Assembly: GCA_014872785.1 (NCBI GenBank)
Contig: WKFJ01000061.1
Span: 1 to 64,000, forward strand
Direction of reading: 5' to 3'
Length of the DNA: 64,000 nt
Source of the DNA: Alteromonadaceae bacterium
GTDB lineage: Bacteria > Pseudomonadota > Gammaproteobacteria > Enterobacterales > Alteromonadaceae
Every line of letters starts with the position of its first letter. Positions within the stretch are counted from its first letter, which is position 1. Positions 16,234 to 25,506 of the stretch are shown piece by piece. The translations under genes and the position numbers were made by a program. The notes beneath the pieces were generated by a model. That model had not been told where the DNA came from, ran no database searches, and saw only the letters and a program-made list of their open reading frames with translations.

Positions 16234-17757
16234 TTAAGCTTCTTTTTCAGCTAACTTTTCCCACTTACGTGTTTGTAAAGTAAACAACAGGATCACAATA
16301 CCGATAGCAATACTAAATAGGCTTATTTGTAAGTATAAATTCGGCATTTCTTGGACTTTGTTTGGATCAAAGTTACCAGCAAGTAGTCCAGCAACAATAT
16401 TACCGATGGAGTAAGTCAAAACGAATACGCCCATCATTTGTCCTGAGAAGCGACGTGGTGACAACTTACTTACCGCACTTAACGCCACAGGGCTTAAGCA
16501 CAACTCACCAACAGTGTGTAAAAAGTACGTAGCTACTAACCAGAACGGCGCAACTTTCAATCCACTTGCCGCCAACTGTGCTGCAAAGAACATGACTATA
16601 AAACCTGTAGCCATAATGATTAAGCCAAGCGCACACTTAAATCCATATGAAGGCGTAATCATACGTTTAGCAAGATTAATCCAAAGCGCAGCAATGAACG
16701 GAGACAAAAGAACGATAAAAATTGAATTAAGCGACTGCAACCAACCTGTTGGGATCTCAAATGAGCCAATCATGCGGTCAGTATAATCACGACCGAATAA
16801 GTTAAGAGAAGAACCAGCTTGTTCAAAACCTGCCCAGAAGCAAATAGATGCGATACATACTAAGAACAAAGCGCCAAGTCTGCGTTTCTCATCGCCGTCT
16901 AATCCACCTAAGAAGAATACCGACGCATAATAGAGAAGGAACACCACGGTAATAGTGATAACCACGTACTTCGCCAGTACAACAGGCTCAACCGACATCG
17001 CACCAGTCATCAAAGAAACAGTGACAACACTCAACGCAATCAAGAAAGCAACAATACCTGTATATGCCGTCTTGCGACCTTTTTCAGTAAGTGGCTGAGT
17101 TGGCTGCGCACCAGCACCGCCCAGCTTACCTATGGTGTAGTGATACTGAATCAGGCCAATACCCATACCAACGGCTGCCGCACCAAATGCCCAATGGTAA
17201 CCTGCATTTACCTGCAACCAACCACAGATAAAGTAGCCGATGATTGACCCTATATTGATACCCATATAGTAAAGGGTATAACCCGAGTCACGGCGTTGGT
17301 CTTCAGCGCTGTACAACTCACCAACTAAAGCACCAATGTTAGGTTTAAGTAAGCCTGTACCGATAACGACAAAAATCAATCCGATAAAAAACGAGTAGTC
17401 ACTTGGTACCGCAAGGATAATGTGACCAATCATGATAATAATCCCGCCGTACCAAACAGCTTTTTGACCACCGACTAATCTATCGGCAATCCAACCGCCT
17501 GGAAGCCCCATGAAATAGACAAATCCAGTATAAAGACCGTATATAGCGGTTGCCGATGCAACCGTAATGCCTAGACCACCTTCTTGCAGGGCGGCAGTCA
17601 TGTATAGAACGAGCAACATACGCATGCCGTAATAGCTCATGCGCTCCCACATTTCTGTAAAAAATAGTGTTTGAAGACCGCCTGGATGCCCAAAAAACGA
17701 TGTATCGCTATTGGAACTGGCCGTTGAGGCCGTGTTTGTGTTTGTTTCGGTTGTCAT
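16234..17757 (-). CDS. POT/PTR2 family proton-coupled peptide transporter
   Basis: A 507-residue major-facilitator transporter importing di- and tripeptides with protons. The proton-coupling motif ExxER is E35-M-W-E38-R39, followed by MSYYGMR. The second family motif, GTGLLKPNIGALVGELY, is present near residue 135, and LYYMGINIGS and the C-terminal FWLVATYFLHTVGELCLSPV are also typical. Twelve to fourteen hydrophobic helices fill the protein. It stands alone with its own terminator, divergent from the small gene at 18022, and nothing ties it to the polysaccharide block. The DtpA/DtpB/YjdL-type specificity cannot be resolved. Confidence 0.92.
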   Translation of the reverse strand: MTTETNTNTASTASSNSDTSFFGHPGGLQTLFFTEMWERMSYYGMRMLLVLYMTAALQEGGLGITVASATAIYGLYTGFVYFMGLPGGWIADRLVGGQKAVWYGGIIIMIGHIILAVPSDYSFFIGLIFVVIGTGLLKPNIGALVGELYSAEDQRRDSGYTLYYMGINIGSIIGYFICGWLQVNAGYHWAFGAAAVGMGIGLIQYHYTIGKLGGAGAQPTQPLTEKGRKTAYTGIVAFLIALSVVTVSLMTGAMSVEPVVLAKYVVITITVVFLLYYASVFFLGGLDGDEKRRLGALFLVCIASICFWAGFEQAGSSLNLFGRDYTDRMIGSFEIPTGWLQSLNSIFIVLLSPFIAALWINLAKRMITPSYGFKCALGLIIMATGFIVMFFAAQLAASGLKVAPFWLVATYFLHTVGELCLSPVALSAVSKLSPRRFSGQMMGVFVLTYSIGNIVAGLLAGNFDPNKVQEMPNLYLQISLFSIAIGIVILLFTLQTRKWEKLAEKEA

Positions 17758-18021
17758 TTATTTATTTCCATCTGGATCTAAAGGCAAGTAAGATACGCCT
17801 CCGAAGTAATTCGAAGACCAGCCTTTTGCGTTCCTGGTTATAGTTATTTTCTGTCGTCGACAAATTTTGTGCTTGTTTATACTAAAGCTTGGCTACTAGC
17901 TCAAGGTAATCCGGCGAATTGTTAACGAATTGTTGTAAGGGATCTGTTTTTTGTACAGCTATTGAACAAAAACAAGGTAATTGACGTTTAATAACCATAA
18001 GATTATTAAGTATTTAAACCA

Positions 18022-18300
18022 ATGAAATTCTACTTTAACAGCCGACAAGTCCCCTCTTTGAAAGGCCTATCTCTACAGGAACGTTTCGAGAAGATTGAAG
18101 CTGCAACCAAAAAGCTGACACCACCTGAAAAAATCTTGCTGAACATCTTTAAGCTTGCTGTTTTGATACCGGCTTTTGTTTTTCTCTTGCAAGTGGTGCA
18201 GAACTGGTGGTCAATTTTGGGGGCCGCTGGTTGTTTGCTGCTTTTTCCATTACTTGTAAAGCCGGTACAATTGACCATGGTAAGCAAATACATCAAATAA
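18022..18300 (+). CDS. Small conserved membrane protein, function unknown
   Basis: A 92-residue protein. The cytoplasmic N-terminal half is charged and amphipathic (LQERFEKIEAATKKL) and is followed by two membrane helices (about 46-61 LAVLIPAFVFLLQVVQ and 67-82 LGAAGCLLLFPLLV). It resembles small conserved hypothetical proteins of Alteromonadales and may belong to the DUF6170-type family, but this is not certain. It is a single gene, convergent with mlaA, with a shared terminator. The ribosome-binding site is weak. No function is proposed. Confidence 0.65.
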   Translation: MKFYFNSRQVPSLKGLSLQERFEKIEAATKKLTPPEKILLNIFKLAVLIPAFVFLLQVVQNWWSILGAAGCLLLFPLLVKPVQLTMVSKYIK

Positions 18301-18324
18301 AATTTTGGCTCATTAGATGTAGTT

Positions 18325-18356
18325 GTGCCCCGCGGAGAAACGCTATTGTGGGGCAC
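18325..18356. terminator. Bidirectional terminator hairpin
   Basis: GTGCCCC (18325-18331) pairs with GGGGCAC (18350-18356), with an extra inner GCG/CGC pair, in the 67-base gap between the convergent small membrane gene and mlaA. The strong GC stem and placement fit a shared terminator. T runs are short. Confidence 0.6.
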
Positions 18357-18367
18357 CGTTTGAAATG

Positions 18368-19120
18368 CTAGAAATCTTCTAGCAAGTCTTCCAGTTCATC
18401 GTCTTCCGACAACTCTTCTGCTGACGGTTCTATAACCCCATCGTTCACCTTATTTTGCAAGTTCTGGAAATAAATATCCTTGATTAGTGAGTAGCTGTCC
18501 AACGAATCGTTGAGTAGTTGCTCCTGCTGAACCAGATTGCCTCTTGCTTCCATCGCTTTGATTGCTGTTCGAAATACAGAAACGTAAATATTTAAGTCAG
18601 CTAATGGAAAGTAAGCGGTATCGACAATATCTCCTGTGGCGCTTCTGACGTCGGTTGGCCCCATGCCAGGCGCCATTAGGTAATAGCCGGTTCCGGCTCC
18701 CCAAACCGCTAGTGTTTCACCAAATTCCTCCTGCTCAGGTTCCAGGCCTAATGACGACGCTACATCTATTGTGCCCAATAATCCGACGGTGGAATTCAGT
18801 ACGAATCTTCCCAAGCTCGTTGCGGAGCCCACCACTTTACCCTGCAACAGGTTATTGACTGCGTTACTGGGTTCTTCTAGGTTTTCTGCGGCATTCAACA
18901 AGCCCTTACGAGCAAAATCAGGTACGTGTTCAACATAAGCAATTGAAACTGGACGAAGCAAGTACTTGTCTAAATACTCCCAGTTAAATGTCCAAAGACT
19001 TCTGTTTACGGATTCTAGCGGATCATTACTTGCCGCAACTTGTTGTTCAACTGTTCTGGTAGATGAGCAACCACTGGCAAAAAGAGTGGCGATGATAATG
19101 ATGGGTAAAAGCTTCTTCAC
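18368..19120 (-). CDS. mlaA: MlaA (VacJ) outer-membrane lipoprotein
   Basis: A 250-residue lipoprotein with lipobox ASGC (Cys18) and the MlaA/VacJ domain (about 35-230). Family stretches are DPLESVNRSLWTFNWEYLDKY, NLEEPSNAVNNLLQGK, RFVLNSTVGLLG and YYLMAPGMGPTDVR. MlaA sits in the outer membrane and removes misplaced phospholipids from the outer leaflet, passing them to MlaC. The start is GTG, overlapping the ccmI stop as GTGA, so it is translationally coupled to the cytochrome c maturation operon. An acidic C-terminal tail (SEDDELEDLLEDF) follows the domain. Confidence 0.93.
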   Translation of the reverse strand: MKKLLPIIIIATLFASGCSSTRTVEQQVAASNDPLESVNRSLWTFNWEYLDKYLLRPVSIAYVEHVPDFARKGLLNAAENLEEPSNAVNNLLQGKVVGSATSLGRFVLNSTVGLLGTIDVASSLGLEPEQEEFGETLAVWGAGTGYYLMAPGMGPTDVRSATGDIVDTAYFPLADLNIYVSVFRTAIKAMEARGNLVQQEQLLNDSLDSYSLIKDIYFQNLQNKVNDGVIEPSAEELSEDDELEDLLEDF

Positions 19121-20337
19121 GGTAATTCCTGATTTATAACGATGGCTTGCTCAGAACGCTCGCCTTTTAAAATTGGGATAACCTTCATCCCTTGTAATTC
19201 GCCTGTAGCAACATCAACTTGCTCATCAGCAGAAATTCTGGCGATTAGCCTAGCTGAGTTCAGCGAGTCGATATCATAACTAGGTAACATGGCAGTTTTC
19301 TTATCTAGCACGACCTCGAAACCAGATAATAATTGAGAGACATCAGAAAAGGGCTTTTTAACAACGGCCGCAGGCATTTTCATCTCAGTCTCCGCATTTT
19401 GCAAAAATACAAAAACAAAACCGTTTTGTGGCAGTTGTTGCGCCAGTGTTTCATCAATATTAACGGTCACAGCAACCGCAGTGCCTGTTCCTAATAAATC
19501 AGCCAACTGTTGTTCAACTGTTGCTTGCATTGGAGAATCGGCAGGGAGTTGGCTCGCTAAATCTTGCCAGTTAGCAATAGCAGCTTCATTCCTTCCAAGG
19601 CGAGTATTCGCGATTGCCAACAATCCTTTCGCATTGAGGTTATCATCGGTGATGGATAACAGTGTTGTAAGTAATCGAACAGCTTTGGTTAGGTTTTCTT
19701 CCGCTGTCGTTAAAAGTAAGGTTTGGCTGTAACTCATCAATAGCCCAGTATGTTCGGGTTTCAGAGCCAGCGACTTATCAAAAGCGTTGAGGGCGCCTTC
19801 TAAGTCGTTAATTGAAGCCAGTACCCTGCCAAGTAGCAGCCACGCCAAATGGTCTTCAGGGTCATTCTGTAATTTCAGTCGCAATCCAAGCGCAAAATCA
19901 ACCAGCTCTTGAGTGGTGATAGAGTTATCAGCATCTAATACTATTCGCTTACCCAGTTCGGGCATATTTACCTTAACATCCTCAATCTTGGCGACCTGGG
20001 CAATATTATTGGACTGTAGGTAAAACCAAACGGTTAATCCTAATAAGGCAGTGCTAACGATTGCAATCGCTCCTGTACCTACCGAACTTTTGGTATTTTG
20101 TTTAGTTTCTTCTAGAACTAATGATGCCTTGGTTTCTTCAATTGCAGCTTGATAGTCCGACTCAGCGATAAGCGCCTCTGATTTTTCAGATTCAAGTTCC
20201 TTAAGTCGAGCTTTAGCAAGCTGTACATTCATCTCATGCTGTTCAGTGGATTGCCCACGTCGCAACACTAAAGGCAAAATTATGAAGGCAATGGCGAGTG
20301 CAACTAGTAGGCCAAAACCAATCCAATACTCGGTCAT
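19117..20337 (-). CDS. ccmI: Cytochrome c maturation protein CcmI
   Basis: A 406-residue apocytochrome c chaperone of the haem lyase complex. The N-terminal membrane helix (about 4-24) and a second one (about 93-110) flank a cytoplasmic coiled coil (about 28-80). TPR repeats follow (about 160-280; LAWLLLGRVLASINDLEGALNAF is repeat-like), then a C-terminal periplasmic beta domain (about 290-400). It corresponds to the two parts of E. coli CcmH, here separate genes ccmH and ccmI. ATGA overlap with ccmH. Confidence 0.9.
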   Translation of the reverse strand: MTEYWIGFGLLVALAIAFIILPLVLRRGQSTEQHEMNVQLAKARLKELESEKSEALIAESDYQAAIEETKASLVLEETKQNTKSSVGTGAIAIVSTALLGLTVWFYLQSNNIAQVAKIEDVKVNMPELGKRIVLDADNSITTQELVDFALGLRLKLQNDPEDHLAWLLLGRVLASINDLEGALNAFDKSLALKPEHTGLLMSYSQTLLLTTAEENLTKAVRLLTTLLSITDDNLNAKGLLAIANTRLGRNEAAIANWQDLASQLPADSPMQATVEQQLADLLGTGTAVAVTVNIDETLAQQLPQNGFVFVFLQNAETEMKMPAAVVKKPFSDVSQLLSGFEVVLDKKTAMLPSYDIDSLNSARLIARISADEQVDVATGELQGMKVIPILKGERSEQAIVINQELP

Positions 20338-20849
20338 TCGTTATCCTTAAGCGCTTGTTCCGCTCTTTTTAAAGTCTCTTCATCAATTTCTTTGTTCAGG
20401 GTCGTTTTTTTCTTACTAGCAATCACTACCGCTGCTAGCAATATGAAAAAGGCAGGGATTAAATACAACCATATAGTTATCTGGTTTACGGGCGGTTTGT
20501 AGTGTACAAATTCTCCGTAGCGCTGCTTCATAAAATTGATGACTTGATTTTTATCACTGCCTTGTTGCACTAATTGATGTACCTTGCGCTTCATGTCTTC
20601 GGCAATCATCGCGTTAGAATCCGCAATGTTTTGATTCTGACATTTAGGGCAGCGAAGTTCCTGACTCAATTCCAGAAAAAGTGCGCGTTGAGCGTTACTT
20701 TCAAATTCATACTTTTCCGTTGCTACATCAGACTCATTATCTTGATTAACTGCTTCTTGGGCAGCTATTGAGACAGAAATAGCGAAAAGCAGACCCGAAG
20801 CGATCAACGTTGGTAGAGCTTTCATATAAATTCTAATTAAGCGTTGCAT
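20334..20849 (-). CDS. ccmH: Cytochrome c maturation thiol protein CcmH
   Basis: A membrane-anchored periplasmic thiol-reductase that keeps apocytochrome haem-binding cysteines reduced. The LRCPKCQNQNIADSNA motif contains the redox pair LRCxxC, and the three-helix domain continues to RYGEFVHYKPP. A C-terminal membrane helix lies near 125-145 (WLYLIPAFFILLAAVVIAS). The signal peptide ends at IAAQEA. The start at 20849 (MQRLIR) is preferred because a GAG site precedes it; the ATG at 20825 (MKALPT) is an alternative. It overlaps ccmG by 17 bases. Confidence 0.9.
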   Translation of the reverse strand: MQRLIRIYMKALPTLIASGLLFAISVSIAAQEAVNQDNESDVATEKYEFESNAQRALFLELSQELRCPKCQNQNIADSNAMIAEDMKRKVHQLVQQGSDKNQVINFMKQRYGEFVHYKPPVNQITIWLYLIPAFFILLAAVVIASKKKTTLNKEIDEETLKRAEQALKDNE

Positions 20850-21405
20850 AAATTGGCTCAAACTTATTTTTCCATACCATTTCGTTTAAATCCCCAACAT
20901 GATGCACCCTAACGATACCTTGTGCGTCTACCAAAAATGTTTCAGGAGCTCCCGTGACACCGAGATCCAAGGAGTAATCACGCTGTTGATCAAAGATATT
21001 AAAGCTGTACGGGTTTCCCAGTCTGCTTAGCGTTGTGAAAATATCTTGTTGAATTTCCGTAAGACCCTTAGCACCAAAATCTGGATCCAAATCTTGCTCT
21101 ATGTACAAACCAACAATTTTAATACCGTCAACACGTAGACTTGTTAAATAGGGTAATTCTATGGCGCAAGTAACACACCAAGTGCCCCAAACATTTAGTA
21201 AAAGCGGCTCACCCAAGAGATCGTTTTGGGTAATGATCTTGTTAGGCTCCATTACATCGGGCAAAGCGAACGGCGGCAATGGTTTATCAACGGTAGTCGA
21301 CACCTCATAACGTGGCTCAGAAAACAAACCTGACAAAAGAAAGCTGGAGAGTAGTAAAAAAGCAGTCAAAGGCAGTATAAATAGCAGCCGCTTGTTATTA
21401 AGCAT
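20833..21405 (-). CDS. ccmG: Thioredoxin-like protein CcmG/DsbE
   Basis: A 190-residue periplasmic thioredoxin fold protein anchored by an N-terminal helix (about 7-25). The active site reads WGTWCVTCAIELPYL, Cys-Val-Thr-Cys rather than the more common Cys-Pro-Thr-Cys. The cis-Pro loop GVTGAPETFLVD is present. It reduces CcmH and apocytochrome c using electrons from DsbD. Acidic active-site residues expected of CcmG are only partly recognisable (Glu after the Cys pair). It overlaps ccmF by 8 bases. Confidence 0.92.
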   Translation of the reverse strand: MLNNKRLLFILPLTAFLLLSSFLLSGLFSEPRYEVSTTVDKPLPPFALPDVMEPNKIITQNDLLGEPLLLNVWGTWCVTCAIELPYLTSLRVDGIKIVGLYIEQDLDPDFGAKGLTEIQQDIFTTLSRLGNPYSFNIFDQQRDYSLDLGVTGAPETFLVDAQGIVRVHHVGDLNEMVWKNKFEPIYATLN

Positions 21406-23383
21406 GTTTAACTCCTGCTCTGACGGCCTTTTCGCGACGTTGCGGCTTCTTCATTTTTGCCAAACGATAGCGCCTATCCGAAATAGATAGAAGTGCCCCA
21501 AACGCCATTATACAAGACCCGTACCATATCCAAGTTACCAACGGCTTAACATAAAGACGAATCCCCCAGGAACCATCTGGAAACTCGTCTCCGATCGCGA
21601 CGAACAAATCGCGCAATGGGTTACTATCAATGCCAGCTTCCGTCATTACACTGCGTTGAACGGGATAAAAACGTTTTTCCGCCGACAACGAGGTAATTTG
21701 GTCTCCATCAACAAATACCGTGAATTCGCCTCTGGTTGCGTCATAGTTTGGCCCTTTTACATCTGTGACTCTATCGAACCTAAACTGGTAACCTGCGAGC
21801 GTATGGCTCTCGCCAAAGTTCATTCGAAGCTCTCGTTCAACCTCGTAATTGCTGGTAATAGTTATTCCCATTAACACAACGGCGAAGCCTAAATGCCCGA
21901 GCACCATTCCCCAATGGCTCAACGTTAACGAGCGCAAAGCCTGCATTGAAATGTTGTTTTTACCCAGTCGCAACAATACTTCTTCAACGGTAGTAACAAC
22001 AATTACCATGCTCAAAAACACGCCCAAAATGGCCAACATTTTAATTTCTGATTGTCCCACCATGATCAGTGCAGTGGCGAGAACACTCAATGCTGCCCCT
22101 CTGAGCATTTGTCCTTTAAGTGCACCTATCGCTTGGTTTTTCCAGCGACTCAGAGGCCCAATAGCAAGTAAAAATACAAAGGGCACTATTAGTACGGTAA
22201 ACATTTGGTTGAAAAATGGTTGCCCAATTGAAATCGAGCCCAAACCCAGTTCTTTGTGCACTAACGGCAGCAAAGTTCCGAGAAGCACCACTAAGGTTGC
22301 AGCGCTCAATAGTATGTTATTGCCAATCAGCATTACCTCTCTGGACACAAGTTCATAACGTCCAACAGATTTAAGTGCAGAAGAACGCAGTGCATAGAGC
22401 AATAAAGAACTCCCCACCACAACTACTACCCAAGACAATATAAACAGTCCACGCTGGGGGTCTGCCGCAAATGAATGCACAGAAACCAATATTCCAGAAC
22501 GTACGAGGAAGGTGCCGAGTAAGCTCAGTGAGAAGGCGGATATCGCCAACAGTACTGTCCAACTTTTGAACACTTTGCGTTTTTCGGTGACCGCCAAGGA
22601 ATGTACTAACGCCGTTCCCACTAGCCATGGCATAAATGAAGCGTTCTCAACCGGATCCCAGAACCACCAGCCTCCCCAGCCAAGTTCGTAATAAGCCCAC
22701 CAGCTCCCAAGTGCAATTCCGAGCGTTAAGAAGCCCCAAGCGGCTAGAGTCCAAGGACGTGCCCAACGCGCCCACGTTGAATCAAGTTGCCCTGCCATCA
22801 GTGCCGCAATGGCAAAAGCAAAAGCTACCGAGAAGCCAACATAGCCCATATACAGCATTGGTGGGTGAATGATCATGCCAAAATCCTGAAGCAGAGGGTT
22901 TAGGTCGCGTCCATCTACCGGGAAATAGGGCAGTAAGGTGTCAAATGGGTTGGATACCAACAGCATAAATAAATAAAAACCAATGGCTACAATACCCAAG
23001 ATACCTAGGACTCTGGCCAACATAATTTGTGGAATGGCGCGGCTTAATAGCGCTACGGCACAGGTCCAAATAGAGAAAAACAATGTCCAAAGTAAAAAGC
23101 TACCTTCGTGTCCTCCCCAAACCGCAGTGTACTTATAGTATATGGGCAACATGCTATTGGAATGGTGAGCCACGTAAGCGACTGTAAAATCGTCAGTAAT
23201 AAAAGCATAGGTTAGCGCCGCATAGGAAAATGCAGTGAATATAAACATGCCCAATGCAAGTGGAATCGCCGTGCGAATTAAGCGTTCGTCATTTTTTGCC
23301 ACGCCCCACAAAGGGTAGATGCCCAACGAGATGGACATTAACATGGCAATTACCAGAGATAGCTGACCTAACTCAGGGATCAT
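21398..23383 (-). CDS. ccmF: Haem lyase subunit CcmF
   Basis: A 661-residue polytopic protein that ligates haem from CcmE to apocytochrome c. The WWD haem-handling domain reads GWGGWWFWDPVENASFMPWL (about 232-251). The neighbouring motifs NSMLPIYYKYTAVWGGHEGS and DFGMIIHPPMLYMGYVGFS contain the conserved His residues. About 15 membrane helices and a periplasmic loop (about 490-600) are present. The length is typical (640-680). It lies 11 bases after ccmE. Confidence 0.95.
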   Translation of the reverse strand: MIPELGQLSLVIAMLMSISLGIYPLWGVAKNDERLIRTAIPLALGMFIFTAFSYAALTYAFITDDFTVAYVAHHSNSMLPIYYKYTAVWGGHEGSFLLWTLFFSIWTCAVALLSRAIPQIMLARVLGILGIVAIGFYLFMLLVSNPFDTLLPYFPVDGRDLNPLLQDFGMIIHPPMLYMGYVGFSVAFAFAIAALMAGQLDSTWARWARPWTLAAWGFLTLGIALGSWWAYYELGWGGWWFWDPVENASFMPWLVGTALVHSLAVTEKRKVFKSWTVLLAISAFSLSLLGTFLVRSGILVSVHSFAADPQRGLFILSWVVVVVGSSLLLYALRSSALKSVGRYELVSREVMLIGNNILLSAATLVVLLGTLLPLVHKELGLGSISIGQPFFNQMFTVLIVPFVFLLAIGPLSRWKNQAIGALKGQMLRGAALSVLATALIMVGQSEIKMLAILGVFLSMVIVVTTVEEVLLRLGKNNISMQALRSLTLSHWGMVLGHLGFAVVLMGITITSNYEVERELRMNFGESHTLAGYQFRFDRVTDVKGPNYDATRGEFTVFVDGDQITSLSAEKRFYPVQRSVMTEAGIDSNPLRDLFVAIGDEFPDGSWGIRLYVKPLVTWIWYGSCIMAFGALLSISDRRYRLAKMKKPQRREKAVRAGVKHA

Positions 23384-23394
23384 AGGCTTCTCCT

Positions 23395-23868
23395 TTAGTA
23401 ATCTACGCCATCGAGTTGTTTCGGCTTAACGTGTTTAATGCCTTTCATTGCCTCAGCAAGTTCTGGTGGCATGTATTCTTCATCGTGTTTTGCCAGTACT
23501 TCATCAGCGCGAATAGTGCTTGAATCCTCAAGAACACCTGTGGCGACAATGCCTTGCCCTTCCCTAAACAAATCTGGCAATAAACCACTATATTTAACCG
23601 TTACCGAAGGACCGGTGTCGACAAGGTCGAATTTTACCAACAACGCTTTTTGATCGTGTTTAACGGTGCCAGGTACAACCATACCACCTATTCTAAGGCG
23701 CTCTCCCACTACAGGCATTCTGCCTGATTTACCATTGACGATTTCAGAAGGGGTGTAAAACAAATCGATATTATTATTCAACGAATACAACATCAGGGAG
23801 ATCGCCGCCACTATAAGCGAAAACACGCTAATGACGATTACCATTCTCTGTTTGCGTCTCGGGTTCAT
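23395..23868 (-). CDS. ccmE: Haem chaperone CcmE
   Basis: A 157-residue periplasmic haem chaperone with an N-terminal anchor (about 9-29) and an OB-fold domain. The haem-binding motif is [11 protein letters not shown], with His128 (covalent haem) and Tyr132. It receives haem through CcmABCD and delivers it to CcmF. ATGA-type overlap with ccmD. Confidence 0.95.
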   Translation of the reverse strand: MNPRRKQRMVIVISVFSLIVAAISLMLYSLNNNIDLFYTPSEIVNGKSGRMPVVGERLRIGGMVVPGTVKHDQKALLVKFDLVDTGPSVTVKYSGLLPDLFREGQGIVATGVLEDSSTIRADEVLAKHDEEYMPPELAEAMKGIKHVKPKQLDGVDY

Positions 23869-24098
23869 TGAGTCACTTCTCCTTGATCTATACTTTTATT
23901 CTGTCTCGCTTTTCTCGCTGCTTTAATACGTTCGATTCGAGCTAATTCGGTCAATACACCCGCCTTAATTTTTTTACTCTGCCAACGCCCCAACCAATAC
24001 AGGCCTATGAGCACAGCAAAAGAAACACCAAAAGCTAGCCAAACAAAAAAGCCATAACCGCCCATCGAAAAAAACTCAGACAATGAAGCAAACTGCAT
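23865..24098 (-). CDS. ccmD: Haem exporter protein CcmD
   Basis: A 77-residue single-pass protein stabilising the CcmC-CcmE-haem complex. The start at 24098 ([10 protein letters not shown]) is chosen because AAGGAG precedes it at the right distance, just after the ccmC stop; the open frame extends further upstream inside ccmC. The helix [20 protein letters not shown] is followed by a basic cytoplasmic tail, as usual for CcmD. Confidence 0.9.
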   Translation of the reverse strand: MQFASLSEFFSMGGYGFFVWLAFGVSFAVLIGLYWLGRWQSKKIKAGVLTELARIERIKAARKARQNKSIDQGEVTQ

Positions 24099-24100
24099 GC

Positions 24101-24838
24101 TTATTGCTCCTTCAACATATTGATAACCCAAGGACGCCTTAGTTCACGCATGACAATTTCATTGCGCAATCTTTGCAAAACTAACGCACCAGATAACAAG
24201 GCCAACCCTAATAAGTTGATGAGTAATGGCCACAACATTTCTGGCGCCATTGACGGTTTTTCAAACTTCGAAATGGTGGCGCCTTGATGCAACGTGTTCC
24301 ACCACTCAACTGAGTAATGAATGATAGGCAAGTTAATCACCCCAACCATCGCCATCACAGAAACCGCTTTTCCAGCCTGTAATTTATCTTCGAAGCTGGC
24401 ATACAATGCCATAATGCCGAAATACAGAAATAGTAGAATTAATTCAGATGTTAATCGCGCGTCCCAAACCCACCAGGTTCCCCACATAGGTTTCCCCCAG
24501 GTTGCGCCAGTCCATAAGGCTATAAAGGTCAGAACCGCCCCAACCGGAGCGATAGCAGCTATAGCCATGTAACAAGTTCGAATTTGCCAAACTAATCCGA
24601 TAAATCCGCAAATGGCCATACTGGCATATACACTCATGGAAAGAAGTGCGGAAGGCACGTGAATATAGATGATACGAAACGCATCACCTTGCTGATAATC
24701 AGCAGGTGCGAATACTAGCCCCCACACCGTCCCGAGGGTAAACAATATTAACCCTGGCAGGGCAAACCATGGAAAAAGAGTTCCTGCCAATTGGTGTGCA
24801 CGCTCTGTCTTAGCGTATGGATGTAGCCACTTCCACAT
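24101..24838 (-). CDS. ccmC: Haem transfer protein CcmC
   Basis: A 245-residue membrane protein that attaches haem to CcmE. The WWD motif is WGTWWVWDARLTSEL, and conserved His residues lie in IIYIHVPSALLSM and HYSVEWWNTLHQG. Six membrane helices. The start is the ATG at 24838 (MWKWLHPYAKTERA), overlapping the ccmB stop as TAATG; upstream in-frame codons lie inside ccmB. Confidence 0.93.
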   Translation of the reverse strand: MWKWLHPYAKTERAHQLAGTLFPWFALPGLILFTLGTVWGLVFAPADYQQGDAFRIIYIHVPSALLSMSVYASMAICGFIGLVWQIRTCYMAIAAIAPVGAVLTFIALWTGATWGKPMWGTWWVWDARLTSELILLFLYFGIMALYASFEDKLQAGKAVSVMAMVGVINLPIIHYSVEWWNTLHQGATISKFEKPSMAPEMLWPLLINLLGLALLSGALVLQRLRNEIVMRELRRPWVINMLKEQ

Positions 24839-25506
24839 TAATTCTGACTCACTTTTACTGCAAAACTGATGGACCAAGGCGTTAGTGCAATAGCCAACAT
24901 CAACATGGCTGCGATAATGCCTAATTGCCCGTTGTAGTTCAATTGTAATTGGGCGTTGTTGACGGCTGAAGTTGCAAAAATCAATAAGGGTATGAATAAC
25001 GGCAACATCAATAACGCCAAAAGAATCCCACCTTTTTCAAGAGAAAGCGTGAGCGCTACGGCTATTGCTCCCACTAAAGACAACATAGGCGTGCCTAGTA
25101 ATAGAGTTAGAAATAACGCTTCAAACATCAACGGTGTGAGATTTAAAAATAGTGCGAATAGCGGCGAAAGGATCAAAATCGGGCCAACGGTAATTAACCA
25201 ATGTACCACTACTTTTACCAACAGGATAACGGCAAATGGTTGCCCTGATAATCTCAGCTGTTCTAATGAACCGTCTCGAAAGTCTTCACGAAAAAGCTTT
25301 TCCAACCCCAGCAATGACGCCAATATGGCAGAAACCCATATCACTCCAGCGCCTATTTTTTGCAGCATCTCAGGACCAGGACTTACGCCAAGGGGAAATA
25401 GGCTAATTACCATCACGCCAAACAGCAACGGAAGTGCAAAATCGAAACTACCGCTAAACGCCAGTTTAAACTCACGTTTCACGATAGCATTGAGTACTCT
25501 AATCAA
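24838..25506 (-). CDS. ccmB: ABC exporter permease CcmB
   Basis: A 222-residue, six-helix permease of the CcmAB ABC transporter, which uses ATP to release holo-CcmE from CcmC. Typical features include the start RVLNAIVKREFKLAF and the loop EKLFREDFRDGSLEQL. It overlaps ccmA by 4 bases. Confidence 0.93.
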   Translation of the reverse strand: MIRVLNAIVKREFKLAFSGSFDFALPLLFGVMVISLFPLGVSPGPEMLQKIGAGVIWVSAILASLLGLEKLFREDFRDGSLEQLRLSGQPFAVILLVKVVVHWLITVGPILILSPLFALFLNLTPLMFEALFLTLLLGTPMLSLVGAIAVALTLSLEKGGILLALLMLPLFIPLLIFATSAVNNAQLQLNYNGQLGIIAAMLMLAIALTPWSISFAVKVSQN

